From NCBI RefSeq assembly GCF_002807665.1, contig NZ_PEAY01000002.1:124001-188000 (forward strand): a stretch of DNA of 64,000 nucleotides, read 5' to 3'. The notes beneath the pieces are model-generated. The model worked only from the letters and a program-made list of their open reading frames with translations, did not search any database and was not told the DNA's origin. Shown piece by piece: positions 17,506-25,951 of this stretch. The position numbers were made by a program, and so were the translations under genes. The stretch's first letter is position 1, and every line of letters starts with the position of its first letter. This DNA comes from Neoalteromonas facilis. GTDB lineage: Bacteria > Pseudomonadota > Gammaproteobacteria > Enterobacterales > Alteromonadaceae.

Positions 17506-18350
17506 TGATCAAAGAAATGGGTCACGTCGCTCCATAGCGTTTTGGCCGATTGCCTGAAATATCCCATATGGCCGATGGATTTCATGTTGTACGTTGACGG
17601 TTCGATATTTTGTACATCCAGCGCAGCATTACGGTAATGACGGAAGAACGCATCACGTGACTGAGGTAAGGCCCATAGGTCATCAGTAGCCACTACGGCC
17701 TTTATCGGCATCTTAACCCGAGCGAACATATCATGAACTTCCGGAAACTCCGGATCATCAAAGAAGTAGTAAGGATTCTTGCACCAACGCTTCCATTGTT
17801 TATATACGCCAAGCGGTAGGTCTTCACCCATGCCGAGGCGCTTCCAGGCTAAATAACCTTTGAAGCGGGTAAGGATGGGAGCCACAACATTCCACATAAA
17901 CAGTACGCGATATTTTTCCGCTGCTGGCATCCAGCCGTGCCAGCCAGATCCCACGCCTAGGCAATACGCTGCGTCTATTACGTCATGATTATCCAAAAGG
18001 CCAATTGCGTGCCCGCCATATGAATGGCCGACGATAAATAGAGGCAATGTGTCATCGTTAAATGCATCAATTACGGCATGGAGATCTTGCCGTGCCCAAT
18101 CTCGGTAATCTACACGATAACCTTTAAGAGAGGTTGGTGCGGACTGTCCAATGCCGCGATAGTCAAACGTCACCACATTGTAGTGTTGAGTCATCGCGTA
18201 CTCTGCAAATTTCCGATAAAACTCTTGAGGGACACCGGTGGCGCTGGCGACGATGATGATCGCTTTGGGCGATTCAGCCTGATAAATATATCCACGAATG
18301 TCAGTACCATCATGGGTCTTAAATGTTTTGGCGATAGGTTTAGTATTCAT
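17487..18350 (-). CDS. Alpha/beta hydrolase under MerR-type control
   Basis: A 287-residue cytosolic alpha/beta hydrolase, with no signal peptide. The nucleophile elbow is GHSYGGH (about 108-114). An acid in ATDDLWALP (about 231-237) and a His in SIGHMGYF (about 265-272) complete a likely triad. The oxyanion region is ATGVPQEFYRKF. Substrate unknown. Its promoter has the long-spacer architecture of MerR-activated genes, and the divergent gene is a MerR regulator, so it is probably induced by whatever that regulator senses. Confidence 0.85.
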   Translation of the reverse strand: MNTKPIAKTFKTHDGTDIRGYIYQAESPKAIIIVASATGVPQEFYRKFAEYAMTQHYNVVTFDYRGIGQSAPTSLKGYRVDYRDWARQDLHAVIDAFNDDTLPLFIVGHSYGGHAIGLLDNHDVIDAAYCLGVGSGWHGWMPAAEKYRVLFMWNVVAPILTRFKGYLAWKRLGMGEDLPLGVYKQWKRWCKNPYYFFDDPEFPEVHDMFARVKMPIKAVVATDDLWALPQSRDAFFRHYRNAALDVQNIEPSTYNMKSIGHMGYFRQSAKTLWSDVTHFFDHHLSVS

Positions 18351-18381
18351 AAAGCGTTACCGATCCACAGAGTGTAGAGCG

Positions 18382-18413
18382 ATGGTAAACTATGGAGTAT
18401 ACTCCATAGTCAA
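18382..18413 (-). promoter_or_regulatory. MerR-type long-spacer promoter and palindromic operator
   Basis: On the minus strand -35 TTGACT (complement of 18408-18413) and -10 TACCAT (complement of 18382-18387) are 20 bp apart. The spacer holds a perfect 22-bp palindrome (18389-18410) with arms ACTATGGAGTA / TACTCCATAGT. This is the architecture of MerR-activated promoters such as that of zntA, where the over-long spacer is corrected by the activator. It drives the hydrolase at 17487-18350. Confidence 0.88.
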
Positions 18414-18436
18414 GCGTTAAATAGGGTAGGTGAATA

Positions 18437-18805
18437 ATGAAGGCAAGTGATGTGGCAAAGTTATCCGGTATAGCCAAGGACACTCTGCGCTACTATGAAA
18501 AAATAGGCTTGATTACCCCACCTGTGCGTCGCAACAATGGTTATCGAGATTATGCGGAGACCACCTTGGAAGAACTTCGCTTTATTAAAATGGCGCAGTC
18601 GGTTGGTTTTACGTTGCAAGAAATCAAACCTGCCATTCCTTTCGTAAAAGCGCCAAAACCCGGATGCCCATTGTTGACAGACGCAATTGTTCAACAACTC
18701 AATCGCATTGATCAAAAAATCGCAGAATTAGAACAGTCTAAGTCAACACTAAACCGTTGGTTAGATAAACTATCCAGCCAGCAATTGACGCACAAGGCCT
18801 CTTAA
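18437..18805 (+). CDS. MerR family transcriptional regulator
   Basis: A 122-residue MerR regulator. The N-terminal winged helix (KASDVAKLSGIAKDTLRYYEKIGLI, about 2-26), the second part (NNGYRDYAETTLEELRFIKMAQSVGFTLQEI) and a C-terminal dimer helix (about 88-118) are clear. The metal-sensing Cys pattern of ZntR/CueR is absent; one Cys (KPGCPLL, about 77) is present. A metal cannot be assigned. Divergent from the hydrolase and overlaps the convergent UDG-like gene by 36 bp. Confidence 0.92.
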   Translation: MKASDVAKLSGIAKDTLRYYEKIGLITPPVRRNNGYRDYAETTLEELRFIKMAQSVGFTLQEIKPAIPFVKAPKPGCPLLTDAIVQQLNRIDQKIAELEQSKSTLNRWLDKLSSQQLTHKAS

Positions 18806-19366
18806 TCGAGGGATCACGCGCTTTTCAAACCAAGCGTGTTTGGCTAGCCAGCGATTATTTCGTCCTGAGGGGTGAGGCAAGGCTAATTGTTGAGTATCTA
18901 ATAGATGATCCCAATCCTCTATTGCGGACGTCAAGTTTGGATACCTAGGTAGATAGTACTGCTGGGCATAGCGTCCAATGTATATCGTCAGAGCGGGTTG
19001 GGAGATGGCTAACAATCTGGGGTGCCACGTGGGGGCACAGCGTTTCATCGGGGCTGCATCGGCACCCTGTTTGTAACCAGGGAAGCAAAACCCCATGGGC
19101 AGTACATTGATACCGTTTTGTGTATAAAACTGTTTTTCTGTTACTCCAAGCCATTGCCGTAATCGATTGCCTGATGGGTCATCCCATGCTTTTTGATGGT
19201 CATGTGCGGTTTTGCCGGGTGCCTGACTGATCAGGTTTATTTTGGCTGCTGATGAAAACAAAAAAATGGGGCGAGGTTGATATGGTAACTCGTCTTTACA
19301 CAACTGACATGCATGTGCTTCAGCCAGTAATTGATTGCACTGATCGGCGTTACCGCTATTGCTCAT
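18770..19366 (-). CDS. Uracil-DNA glycosylase superfamily protein
   Basis: A 198-residue member of the UDG fold superfamily. The N-terminus has CQLC (about 20-23). Motif 1 is ISQAPGKTAHDH (about 47-58), and the C-terminal motif LPHPSGRNNRW (about 162-172) is in place. It resembles single-domain family proteins annotated as uracil-DNA glycosylase family, not classical Ung. It probably acts on DNA with damaged bases or, as in some family members, has another role. No obvious partner gene. The 3' end overlaps merR tail to tail. Confidence 0.8.
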   Translation of the reverse strand: MSNSGNADQCNQLLAEAHACQLCKDELPYQPRPIFLFSSAAKINLISQAPGKTAHDHQKAWDDPSGNRLRQWLGVTEKQFYTQNGINVLPMGFCFPGYKQGADAAPMKRCAPTWHPRLLAISQPALTIYIGRYAQQYYLPRYPNLTSAIEDWDHLLDTQQLALPHPSGRNNRWLAKHAWFEKRVIPRLRGLVRQLLAG

Positions 19367-19389
19367 CGCAAATACGCTCCCCCTCGTGA

Positions 19390-20331
19390 TTACTGCAACG
19401 CCAAGTGATGCAAGAAAAACGATTCCCCGTTGCTTCGTTGACTCAAAAATAAGTCAATTCTTGCGACCTGCTGAAGGTTTAGTGCGCGGTGCAGTGGGGC
19501 TGTTTCGATGTCACTTAATGGGATAGTTAGCTTGTTGAGTCCTGGGGCGATCAACAATCGACCGTTATATCGATCGTCGTAATTATGAATACCCATCTCA
19601 TGTTCACGATCGGTAATTTTGAGCGTCATCTCGACAGGCTTATCCTGCGGATTCTCAACGATCACCTCAATACTGTTGAAGTTTAACCATTGAGCCGGGA
19701 AATCTTTAAATGATACGCCGGCATACATACGGTTAGGCAAAGTTGACACCCTTAAAGTGCCGTTTTCAACATGCATTTCTGCCCCATGAGCGCCCCAATT
19801 GATGGCTTCAAATGGATAATCAAAACTGGCCAACACTGGGGCCTTAATAAGGAAGTAGGCTTGACCGGCAACCAGTTTTAATAGTGTGGCGCGTTCAAAC
19901 ATAAACATTGCAATGAAAAGTAAAATGGCGCTGTTAGCCCAGCGCTTGTGTTGCCGACTGCTGACATGAAGACGCGTGCGTAACGCAATACCGAGTCCCA
20001 GCCCGATAAGGTTGCGCAAAATATCGGACCATTGAAACGCTCTCCCTACCGTATCCTGAATACCTTCAATTGCTAGGCTGGCAACCGCAGTTGCAGCAAA
20101 AAGAATAACTATTCTTCTTCTGATCCGCCCCCCTATCAGAGGGAACACGGCCCATGCCACGACAAAAAATACACCAATGTGTGCACCGTCTAACAACGCA
20201 TTTATAAAGGGTGAGCCATAACTTTCAATATGAATAAAGAAAAGTGGTAGGAAGCAAAGTGCGACTACAGCGTATCGCGCCAACAAAGTCCGTTGGCGAG
20301 ATTGAAATTTGAGAGATAAGGGAATACGCAT
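19390..20331 (-). CDS. VanZ-like membrane protein with C-terminal beta domain
   Basis: A 313-residue protein. The N-terminal part (about 15-120) has four or so membrane helices with the VanZ-type signature EGIQDTVGRAFQWSDILRNLIG (Glu, Gln, Arg, Asp, Asn). After a fifth helix (about 135-150) a soluble C-terminal domain of about 160 residues follows, beta-rich (GTLRVSTLPNRMYAGVSFKDFP, VIVENPQDKPVEMTLKITD), like a carbohydrate-binding beta-sandwich. A VanZ domain with this extension is seen in some environmental bacteria. The function is unknown. Confidence 0.7.
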   Translation of the reverse strand: MRIPLSLKFQSRQRTLLARYAVVALCFLPLFFIHIESYGSPFINALLDGAHIGVFFVVAWAVFPLIGGRIRRRIVILFAATAVASLAIEGIQDTVGRAFQWSDILRNLIGLGLGIALRTRLHVSSRQHKRWANSAILLFIAMFMFERATLLKLVAGQAYFLIKAPVLASFDYPFEAINWGAHGAEMHVENGTLRVSTLPNRMYAGVSFKDFPAQWLNFNSIEVIVENPQDKPVEMTLKITDREHEMGIHNYDDRYNGRLLIAPGLNKLTIPLSDIETAPLHRALNLQQVARIDLFLSQRSNGESFFLHHLALQ

Positions 20332-20450
20332 GCGGTGATGATACGTCGAGCCTGATTTAGCGACAAGCTTTCTACATCACGGTTTAATTTGCGTTTAGTG
20401 GAAAGCTGTATCGCCACCCTGACACGAGTGGCGAATACAGCAGAAAACGC

Positions 20451-21452
20451 TTAATGCTTCAATACAATTCGATAGTGCGCTTTACCTTCGCGCAATCTAT
20501 CCATAGCTTTGTTTACTTCGCTAAATGCAAAGGTTTCGGTGATCGGCTCAATGCCGTGTGTGGCGGAGAAGTCTAACATCTTCTGAATGCTAGCAGGACT
20601 ACCGACCGGCGAACCTGATATCGAACGCTGGCCAGAAACCAATGCAAATGCACTGACTTCAATTGGTTCAAGTGTAGCGCCAACAAAATGAAGCCTGCCT
20701 TTGGGGGCTAACGTGGAAATATAAGCAGCCCAATCAAGTTTGACGTTGACGGTTGAAATGATCAGATCAAATCGTCCCGCAGAGGCGGCAATTTCGTCAC
20801 TGTTGCGACTGTTGATAACGTCATGAGCTCCCATATCCATCGCTTCTTGTTTTTTAGCTTCACTCGAACTAAATGCCACGACCTTGCAGCCCCAAGCGCG
20901 TAAAAACTGCAATGCGAGGTGGCCTAAGCCGCCAATACCGACAACACCCACTGTTGCTGTCGGTGAGATGTCAAATTGAAGCAGTGGATTGAATACCGTA
21001 ATACCACCGCAAAAAAGAGGCCCGGCTGAGTCTGGATTCACACCCTCGGGAATAGCGACTACCGCAGTTTCCTGTGCTCTGACCTTGTCGGCGAACCCCC
21101 CATGGTGGCCAGCAATGGTTGGCTGTGCACTGGCACATAAATTATGATCGCCACTTAAACACGGTTGGCAATGATTGCAGTAGCCCGCGTGCCAACCCAA
21201 TCCGACTCTTTGACCGATACTGACGGATGTTACATGTTCCCCTATTGCACCGATAACACCGATGACTTCATGTCCGGGTACAAATGGGTATTGGGTCATA
21301 CCCCACTCATTGTCGAGCATGCTTAAATCACTGTGGCATATGCCACAAGACTCGACGTTAATTTCGACGTCATGGGGCCCTAACGGACCCGGATCATATT
21401 CAAAGGGTTCAAGCGGTTTGCCAGGAGCGGATGCAGCGTAGGCTTTTATCAT
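20451..21452 (-). CDS. Zinc-dependent alcohol dehydrogenase (cinnamyl-alcohol/YahK type)
   Basis: Cytosolic medium-chain NAD(P)-dependent dehydrogenase, 333 residues. The catalytic zinc site is CGICHSD and GHEVIG. The structural zinc lies in CNHCQPCLSGDHNLC, and the nucleotide-binding loop is GIGGLGHLALQFL. It is similar to broad-range aldehyde reductases such as YahK/AdhC. The ATG at 21452 is chosen (GAGG eight bases upstream); the frame extends seven codons further. Single gene. Confidence 0.92.
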   Translation of the reverse strand: MIKAYAASAPGKPLEPFEYDPGPLGPHDVEINVESCGICHSDLSMLDNEWGMTQYPFVPGHEVIGVIGAIGEHVTSVSIGQRVGLGWHAGYCNHCQPCLSGDHNLCASAQPTIAGHHGGFADKVRAQETAVVAIPEGVNPDSAGPLFCGGITVFNPLLQFDISPTATVGVVGIGGLGHLALQFLRAWGCKVVAFSSSEAKKQEAMDMGAHDVINSRNSDEIAASAGRFDLIISTVNVKLDWAAYISTLAPKGRLHFVGATLEPIEVSAFALVSGQRSISGSPVGSPASIQKMLDFSATHGIEPITETFAFSEVNKAMDRLREGKAHYRIVLKH

Positions 21453-21536
21453 GGGTTTTCCTCGATGGATCAAACATGGTTGATTGAGCCTAGTTCAATA
21501 ACCCCAAAAGGAGAAATTAAACCAATGAATAGTCGA

Positions 21537-21992
21537 CTATTGAGAAGATTTCTCTTGCCGTCTCGCCTTGATGTGTTCGAGGGTTGAGAGCAAAAAGTAC
21601 TTTGCATCTTCAATTGAATTAAATGATAAAGGCTCGATAGGTGATGTTACTCCACAAGCTTTTCGGGATTTATCAACTTGCGCAAGGCCAACGGCAGAAG
21701 GCATGCAGTAAGCTTCTATTAGACACCCATTACTCATGCAAAGCCGGTAGGTTTCAGTGTAGCTTGCCTCAACTTCTGGAAGTGCGGCAATGTAATCTTG
21801 CGAGGAGCTCAGGTAACCCCATCCGTCGGCAGGTAATTTGGGAATGGCTTTTTCGACAGACCGATGAAAAGCCCTTGCTATTGGCGACGTACATGCGCCG
21901 GTGAATTCAGCAATAAATAGTGGCCCGTCAAGGGTCACTTTGAGAGACCCATTGCGATGCTTTATATGAGTAATAACTGTTGCTTCGGACAT
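21537..21992 (-). CDS. Conserved hypothetical protein
   Basis: Unrecognised. About 151 residues, soluble, without signal peptide. The N-terminal part (ITHIKHRNGSLKVTLDGPLFIAEFTGACTS) looks like a beta-rich STAS-like or SpoIIAA-like sheet, followed by a helix (RAFHRSVEKAIPKLP) and the phrase DGWGYLSSSQDYIAALPE. Several Cys are present. ATG at 21992 is preferred to a TTG at 21998. Separate from its neighbours. Confidence 0.65.
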   Translation of the reverse strand: MSEATVITHIKHRNGSLKVTLDGPLFIAEFTGACTSPIARAFHRSVEKAIPKLPADGWGYLSSSQDYIAALPEVEASYTETYRLCMSNGCLIEAYCMPSAVGLAQVDKSRKACGVTSPIEPLSFNSIEDAKYFLLSTLEHIKARRQEKSSQ

Positions 21993-22056
21993 AGCCAAGA
22001 TATTCCCATAACCGTTTAAAAGATCAAGCCTGTGCTCAGCCTACCGCCTGAATACA

Positions 22057-23472
22057 CTAGCCATTGATTATCATATGCAGATAAACGCTAGCGCAAAAGC
22101 CCAACGCAATTGCCCAGCTCCATTTTAGGTGCCCTACAAAAGAGTATAGTCCTTTTGTTTGTCCCATCAATGCAACTCCAGCGGCTGAGCCAATTGATAG
22201 CAAACTACCGCCTACGCCAGCAGTTAATGAAACTAATAACCACTGATGCAACTCCATGTTAGGCGCCATAGCCAATACGGCAAACACTACCGGAATGTTA
22301 TCTACGACTGCCGATAATAGGCCTACTATGATATTGGCAAAGGTTGGATCCCACTGTTCATATAAGAAGTGCGATACCCAGCTAAGATAACCAATAAAGG
22401 CCAAGCCACCGACACTCATAACCACGCCATAAAAGAATAAAAGCGTGTCCCACTCAGCACGAGCGACTTTGGTAAACACATCAAAAGGCACAATGTTGCC
22501 GAGACGTTCCAAGGCTTTAATATCGTTCTTTTGTTTTGCAATTTCTCGCTTCTTGTTTAATGAGCGGGGTAAGCTCTTGCGCAAGTAGAAACCGAATATT
22601 TTAAGGTAACTAAGTCCCAGCATCATGCCTAATACTGGCGGTAGACCAATAACACTGTGACAGAGCACTGCGGTGAGTATAGTGAGTAAGAATAAGCACA
22701 GAATGCGCTTCGCCCCGCGCTTTAAATCGTGGTGCTCGCCTTGTGGTTCCTGAGGTAAATTGTTGGATATAAAAAAGCTCATGATCAAGGCGGGGATAAA
22801 GAAATTAGCCAACGATGGTAAAAACAAACTAAAGAACTGCTTAAACTCTACCCAGCCCGCTTGCCATATCATTAACGTGGTAATGTCACCGAAAGGGCTG
22901 AATACGCCACCGGCATTGGCAGCCACGACTATATTAATACACGCAAGATTAATGAACTTACGGTTGCCCTTTGCGACATTCATGACGATAGCACACATCA
23001 ACATTGCCGTTGTGAGGTTGTTGGCGATCGACGAAATCATAAAGGCCAAAACCCCGGTTAACCAAAACAAGGTGCGTAGTGTTAGGCGCTTAGATTCCAT
23101 CCAATGGCGCAATGCAATAAACAGCCCCCTATCTTCTAGCGCGTTTATATAAGTCATTGATACTAAGAGAAACAGCAGTAATTGCGCATATTCGAGCAAG
23201 TTTTGATTGAACGCGTGCTCGACCTCTGGCGTAAGGTTACTTTGCGCATATACCCAGCCCAATAAAAGCCAGATTAATCCAGCAGCAACTAAGACAGGCT
23301 TAGACTTTCTGAGGTGTATGAATTCTTCTCCGATCACAAACAGATAGGCGACAGTGAACAAAGCAATGGCGGTAAATCCAACCCAAGAGTAGGTAAGATC
23401 GAGGCTGCCTGATTGAGAGGCAAAGCTGTTAAGTGGAAAGAGTAACAGCAGGGCAATAAGGGGCTTTAACAT
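22057..23472 (-). CDS. nhaD: Na+/H+ antiporter NhaD
   Basis: Inner-membrane sodium/proton antiporter of the NhaD family, typical of marine and haloalkaliphilic gammaproteobacteria. It has 471 residues and about 12-13 hydrophobic segments. Landmarks are LLLFLLVSMTYINALEDRGLF, FMISSIANNLTTAMLMCAIVMNVAKG, NIVVAANAGGVFSPFGDITTLMIWQ and VDNIPVVFAVLAM. The N-terminus looks like a cleavable signal (LLLFPLNSFASQ), seen also in other NhaD proteins. Preceded by a foldable 5' leader that may be a regulatory RNA. Confidence 0.93.
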   Translation of the reverse strand: MLKPLIALLLLFPLNSFASQSGSLDLTYSWVGFTAIALFTVAYLFVIGEEFIHLRKSKPVLVAAGLIWLLLGWVYAQSNLTPEVEHAFNQNLLEYAQLLLFLLVSMTYINALEDRGLFIALRHWMESKRLTLRTLFWLTGVLAFMISSIANNLTTAMLMCAIVMNVAKGNRKFINLACINIVVAANAGGVFSPFGDITTLMIWQAGWVEFKQFFSLFLPSLANFFIPALIMSFFISNNLPQEPQGEHHDLKRGAKRILCLFLLTILTAVLCHSVIGLPPVLGMMLGLSYLKIFGFYLRKSLPRSLNKKREIAKQKNDIKALERLGNIVPFDVFTKVARAEWDTLLFFYGVVMSVGGLAFIGYLSWVSHFLYEQWDPTFANIIVGLLSAVVDNIPVVFAVLAMAPNMELHQWLLVSLTAGVGGSLLSIGSAAGVALMGQTKGLYSFVGHLKWSWAIALGFCASVYLHMIING

Positions 23473-23510
23473 AGTATTTTACTTACAGAGTGAACAAGAA
23501 CAGGTCAGGG

Positions 23511-23575
23511 AGTGGTTATCCTGTTACTGCATTGATGCAGCTTTTAGGTGAAGTCCAGTAACGGCAATAACCCTA
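23511..23575 (-). ncRNA. Candidate structured 5' leader (possible riboswitch) of nhaD
   Basis: The leader RNA between the small-protein gene and nhaD can fold into nested helices. P1 is GGUUAU (complement of 23567-23572) with AUAACC (23514-23519), 6 bp. P2 is GUUACUG (23556-23562) with CAGUAAC (23523-23529), 7 bp. An alternative hairpin CUGCA-UCAA-UGCAG (23540-23527) competes with P2. Mutually exclusive folds upstream of an ion antiporter suggest ligand or ion sensing. I cannot assign it to a known class with confidence; Na+ (DUF1646) and nhaA-type motifs should be compared. Confidence 0.45.
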
Positions 23576-23600
23576 TTTTATTGCGCGTATAAGCGCGTCA

Positions 23601-23870
23601 TTATGCTGTCGCAGGGGGCGCTCTTATGACACCTGGCGGTGCAAAATTTGAAATTTGAGAAGGTTTATTCTTGTTAATTAATGCATTGAAAATTAATGGA
23701 TTACATTGTTTTATCGAGGAATCGGTAGCCGTCTTAAGATCGTCATCATCGCAGTCGTAATTCGCTTCAATGCTCGTGCACTCAGCCCAATTTACATCAG
23801 CGGCAAGAGTGAGGGGGGAAAGCGCGAGAACGCACACACACAAAGCCAGTAGTATTGACCCTCGGCACAT
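23601..23870 (-). CDS. Small secreted hypothetical protein
   Basis: About 89 residues from an ATG at 23870. A clear signal peptide (CRGSILLALCVCVLALSPLTLAA, cleavage near residue 25) is followed by a mature part with WAECTSIEANYDC and DDDD, four Cys in total, and a Pro/Ala tail. The frame is also open to an ATG at 23924 that overlaps dgkA by 11 bp. It is the third gene of the eptA-dgkA unit. The function is unknown. Confidence 0.6.
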   Translation of the reverse strand: MCRGSILLALCVCVLALSPLTLAADVNWAECTSIEANYDCDDDDLKTATDSSIKQCNPLIFNALINKNKPSQISNFAPPGVIRAPPATA

Positions 23871-23913
23871 TAATGGCTGATTAAATGAAAACGAAAATGG
23901 ACCCTGGGGTCGG

Positions 23914-24303
23914 TCAGTGGCCAATTAATACTATTACCCATATTGCGGCCGCGATAACCATGCTAATAGCCACTGCGGCGGACCCTAGATCTTTTGCCAG
24001 ACCTGACAAGGGGTGAATTTCATCGCTTATCCGATCAACCACAGCCTCAATCGCTGTATTGATTGTTTCCGTCAGCATAACGAACAGAATTGATACGATA
24101 AGCAGTAAGCGCTCGACAAGACTGAAGTCCATCCAAAAAACAAAAGGCAGAGCACAAATTAATAGCGCGCACTCTTGTCTAAATGCCGCTTCATTTTTGA
24201 GCATCCAACGAATACCCACTGCTGAATTCTTGGCAGCGAGAAAAACGCGCTTTATGCCGGTGGCTTTATCGCTGCTCGTAAACGTTTGTGTGTTGTTATC
24301 CAT
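23914..24303 (-). CDS. dgkA: Diacylglycerol kinase
   Basis: Small membrane kinase that phosphorylates diacylglycerol to phosphatidic acid. It has 129 residues and three membrane helices. Family residues are in FRQECALL and the active-site helix ETINTAIEAVVDRISDEIHPLSGLAKDLGSAAV. It lies 10 bp downstream of eptA. EptA releases diacylglycerol when it takes phosphoethanolamine from phosphatidylethanolamine, so DgkA recycles that by-product. Confidence 0.95.
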   Translation of the reverse strand: MDNNTQTFTSSDKATGIKRVFLAAKNSAVGIRWMLKNEAAFRQECALLICALPFVFWMDFSLVERLLLIVSILFVMLTETINTAIEAVVDRISDEIHPLSGLAKDLGSAAVAISMVIAAAIWVIVLIGH

Positions 24304-24313
24304 GAGTGAGCGG

Positions 24314-25951
24314 TTACGTTAGTGCTGGTTGAGTCGAACAAGTTGCAAAAATATCGTGGTGCGCATCATACACCTTAGTTTGCACGCCTAACATACCTAA
24401 AAGCGTATCAAACAGGTCATCGTGCGAAATATTTTTATGAATCTGTTGCTTAACGCACGTACGATCGAATTGGTCAGCATTGCTCCAGAACAACATAGGG
24501 ACCGACGTTTGCTCTTTTGGCGCAAAGGCGTAAGGAAATCCGTGCAAGTACATACCGTTTTCACCTAAGGATTCACCATGATCAGACACATATAGCAAGC
24601 TTGTTTCAATACCAGTTTGTACGGTAAACGTATCAAGACGCTTAATCACCTCACTGATGACATAGTCTGTATAGGCGATAGTATTGTCGTAGGTGTTGAT
24701 GAGAGATGCTTGGTCACAATTTTGAATATCGCTACGAGGGCAGTCAGGTGTAAAACGTTTGTGGTCCGCGGGGTAGCGTCGGTAGTATGTTGGACCGTGA
24801 GATCCCATTAGGTGTAAAGCAATAAGATGTTTATCATCTACCGAGCCTAGCCGGTTATCGAGCTCTTGCAATAATATTTCGTCGAGACAGTATTCCCCAT
24901 CGCACAGTGGGCTGGGTGTATCGGGACGAATAAAGGTGGCATTCACTCTGTCACAAACGCCTTTACAGCCGCCGTTATTGTTATCAATCCACTCAATATC
25001 AATACCAGCTGCTTGTGCTATGTCGAGTACATTTTGCTGAGTACGGGCTTGGTGTTTGTCATAGTGTTCACGATCCAAGCGCGAGAACATACAGGGCAGT
25101 GACAGTGCCGTTGCTGTGCCACAAGAGCTGGCGTGATCAAACGATACAACCTGTTGCGCTTGGGTAAAACGGTTAGTGTCTTTGGCGTAACCATTTAAGG
25201 AAAAGTTTTGTGCGCGAGCAGTCTCACCGACAATCAATATCGTGAGCTTTTTATTGTTGGAAGAATTCAAAGAAGGTGAAGGGTCTAACAGGGTGAAGTG
25301 TTCCGCATCTTCTGGCTCTTGTATCTGATCTCTCACGTACTTAAACGACGCCTCATAGAGTTTAAATGGGATCAAATAGGCGGTAAGCTCACGATGATTG
25401 CGGCCAACAGACGCGTAATTTACATAGAAGATAGCGGCTAATACGAAGGTGATCGTTGACGCAGTTGCAATCAGCCGAAACCGCGCAAACAGTTCGCTCA
25501 CCACAGGTTTGCAAATCAGCTTGGTGCGCGCAATCCACATACTCGGTAGCAGTCCAACCACAAGCATAAACGCGATGGCATTTAGATTCACATACGAAAA
25601 GGCCTCCGCAGTGTCTGTTTCTAATCCATTTTGTAGCATGCCGCGGTCGAAAATGATGCCGTAATAATGCGTGGCGTAACACATTAGAGTGGATAGTAGG
25701 ACAGTAAAGATAATAACGGGTTTAAAAACCCAGCGCACCGAGAAAACCGCATAAAAAACCGTTGTCAGCCCCATTAAAACCAAAGGCACTGACAATAGAA
25801 ATAAGCCATTAAAATCACTGTTTTCACGTACCGCACTGAGTACATGAATGTAAAAGGGAATATTTAACACCAGCGCGATATATGTGGCTGCTGCAAGGGT
25901 TAATTGGTTTGGTGTAAGTATCGGCTGAAAAGAAAAGAATCTCGTTTTCAT
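24314..25951 (-). CDS. eptA: Lipid A phosphoethanolamine transferase (EptA/MCR type)
   Basis: Inner-membrane enzyme that adds phosphoethanolamine to lipid A and lowers affinity for cationic peptides such as polymyxin. It has 545 residues. Five membrane helices (about 1-180) are followed by a periplasmic sulfatase-fold domain. The metal/active-site pattern is present: Glu in LIVGETARAQNFS, the catalytic Thr in SSCGTATALSLPCMFS, DNNNGGCKGVC, HLMGSHGPTYYRRYP and the C-terminal YVSDHGESLGENGMYLHG. It is the first gene of an operon with dgkA. Confidence 0.94.
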   Translation of the reverse strand: MKTRFFSFQPILTPNQLTLAAATYIALVLNIPFYIHVLSAVRENSDFNGLFLLSVPLVLMGLTTVFYAVFSVRWVFKPVIIFTVLLSTLMCYATHYYGIIFDRGMLQNGLETDTAEAFSYVNLNAIAFMLVVGLLPSMWIARTKLICKPVVSELFARFRLIATASTITFVLAAIFYVNYASVGRNHRELTAYLIPFKLYEASFKYVRDQIQEPEDAEHFTLLDPSPSLNSSNNKKLTILIVGETARAQNFSLNGYAKDTNRFTQAQQVVSFDHASSCGTATALSLPCMFSRLDREHYDKHQARTQQNVLDIAQAAGIDIEWIDNNNGGCKGVCDRVNATFIRPDTPSPLCDGEYCLDEILLQELDNRLGSVDDKHLIALHLMGSHGPTYYRRYPADHKRFTPDCPRSDIQNCDQASLINTYDNTIAYTDYVISEVIKRLDTFTVQTGIETSLLYVSDHGESLGENGMYLHGFPYAFAPKEQTSVPMLFWSNADQFDRTCVKQQIHKNISHDDLFDTLLGMLGVQTKVYDAHHDIFATCSTQPALT

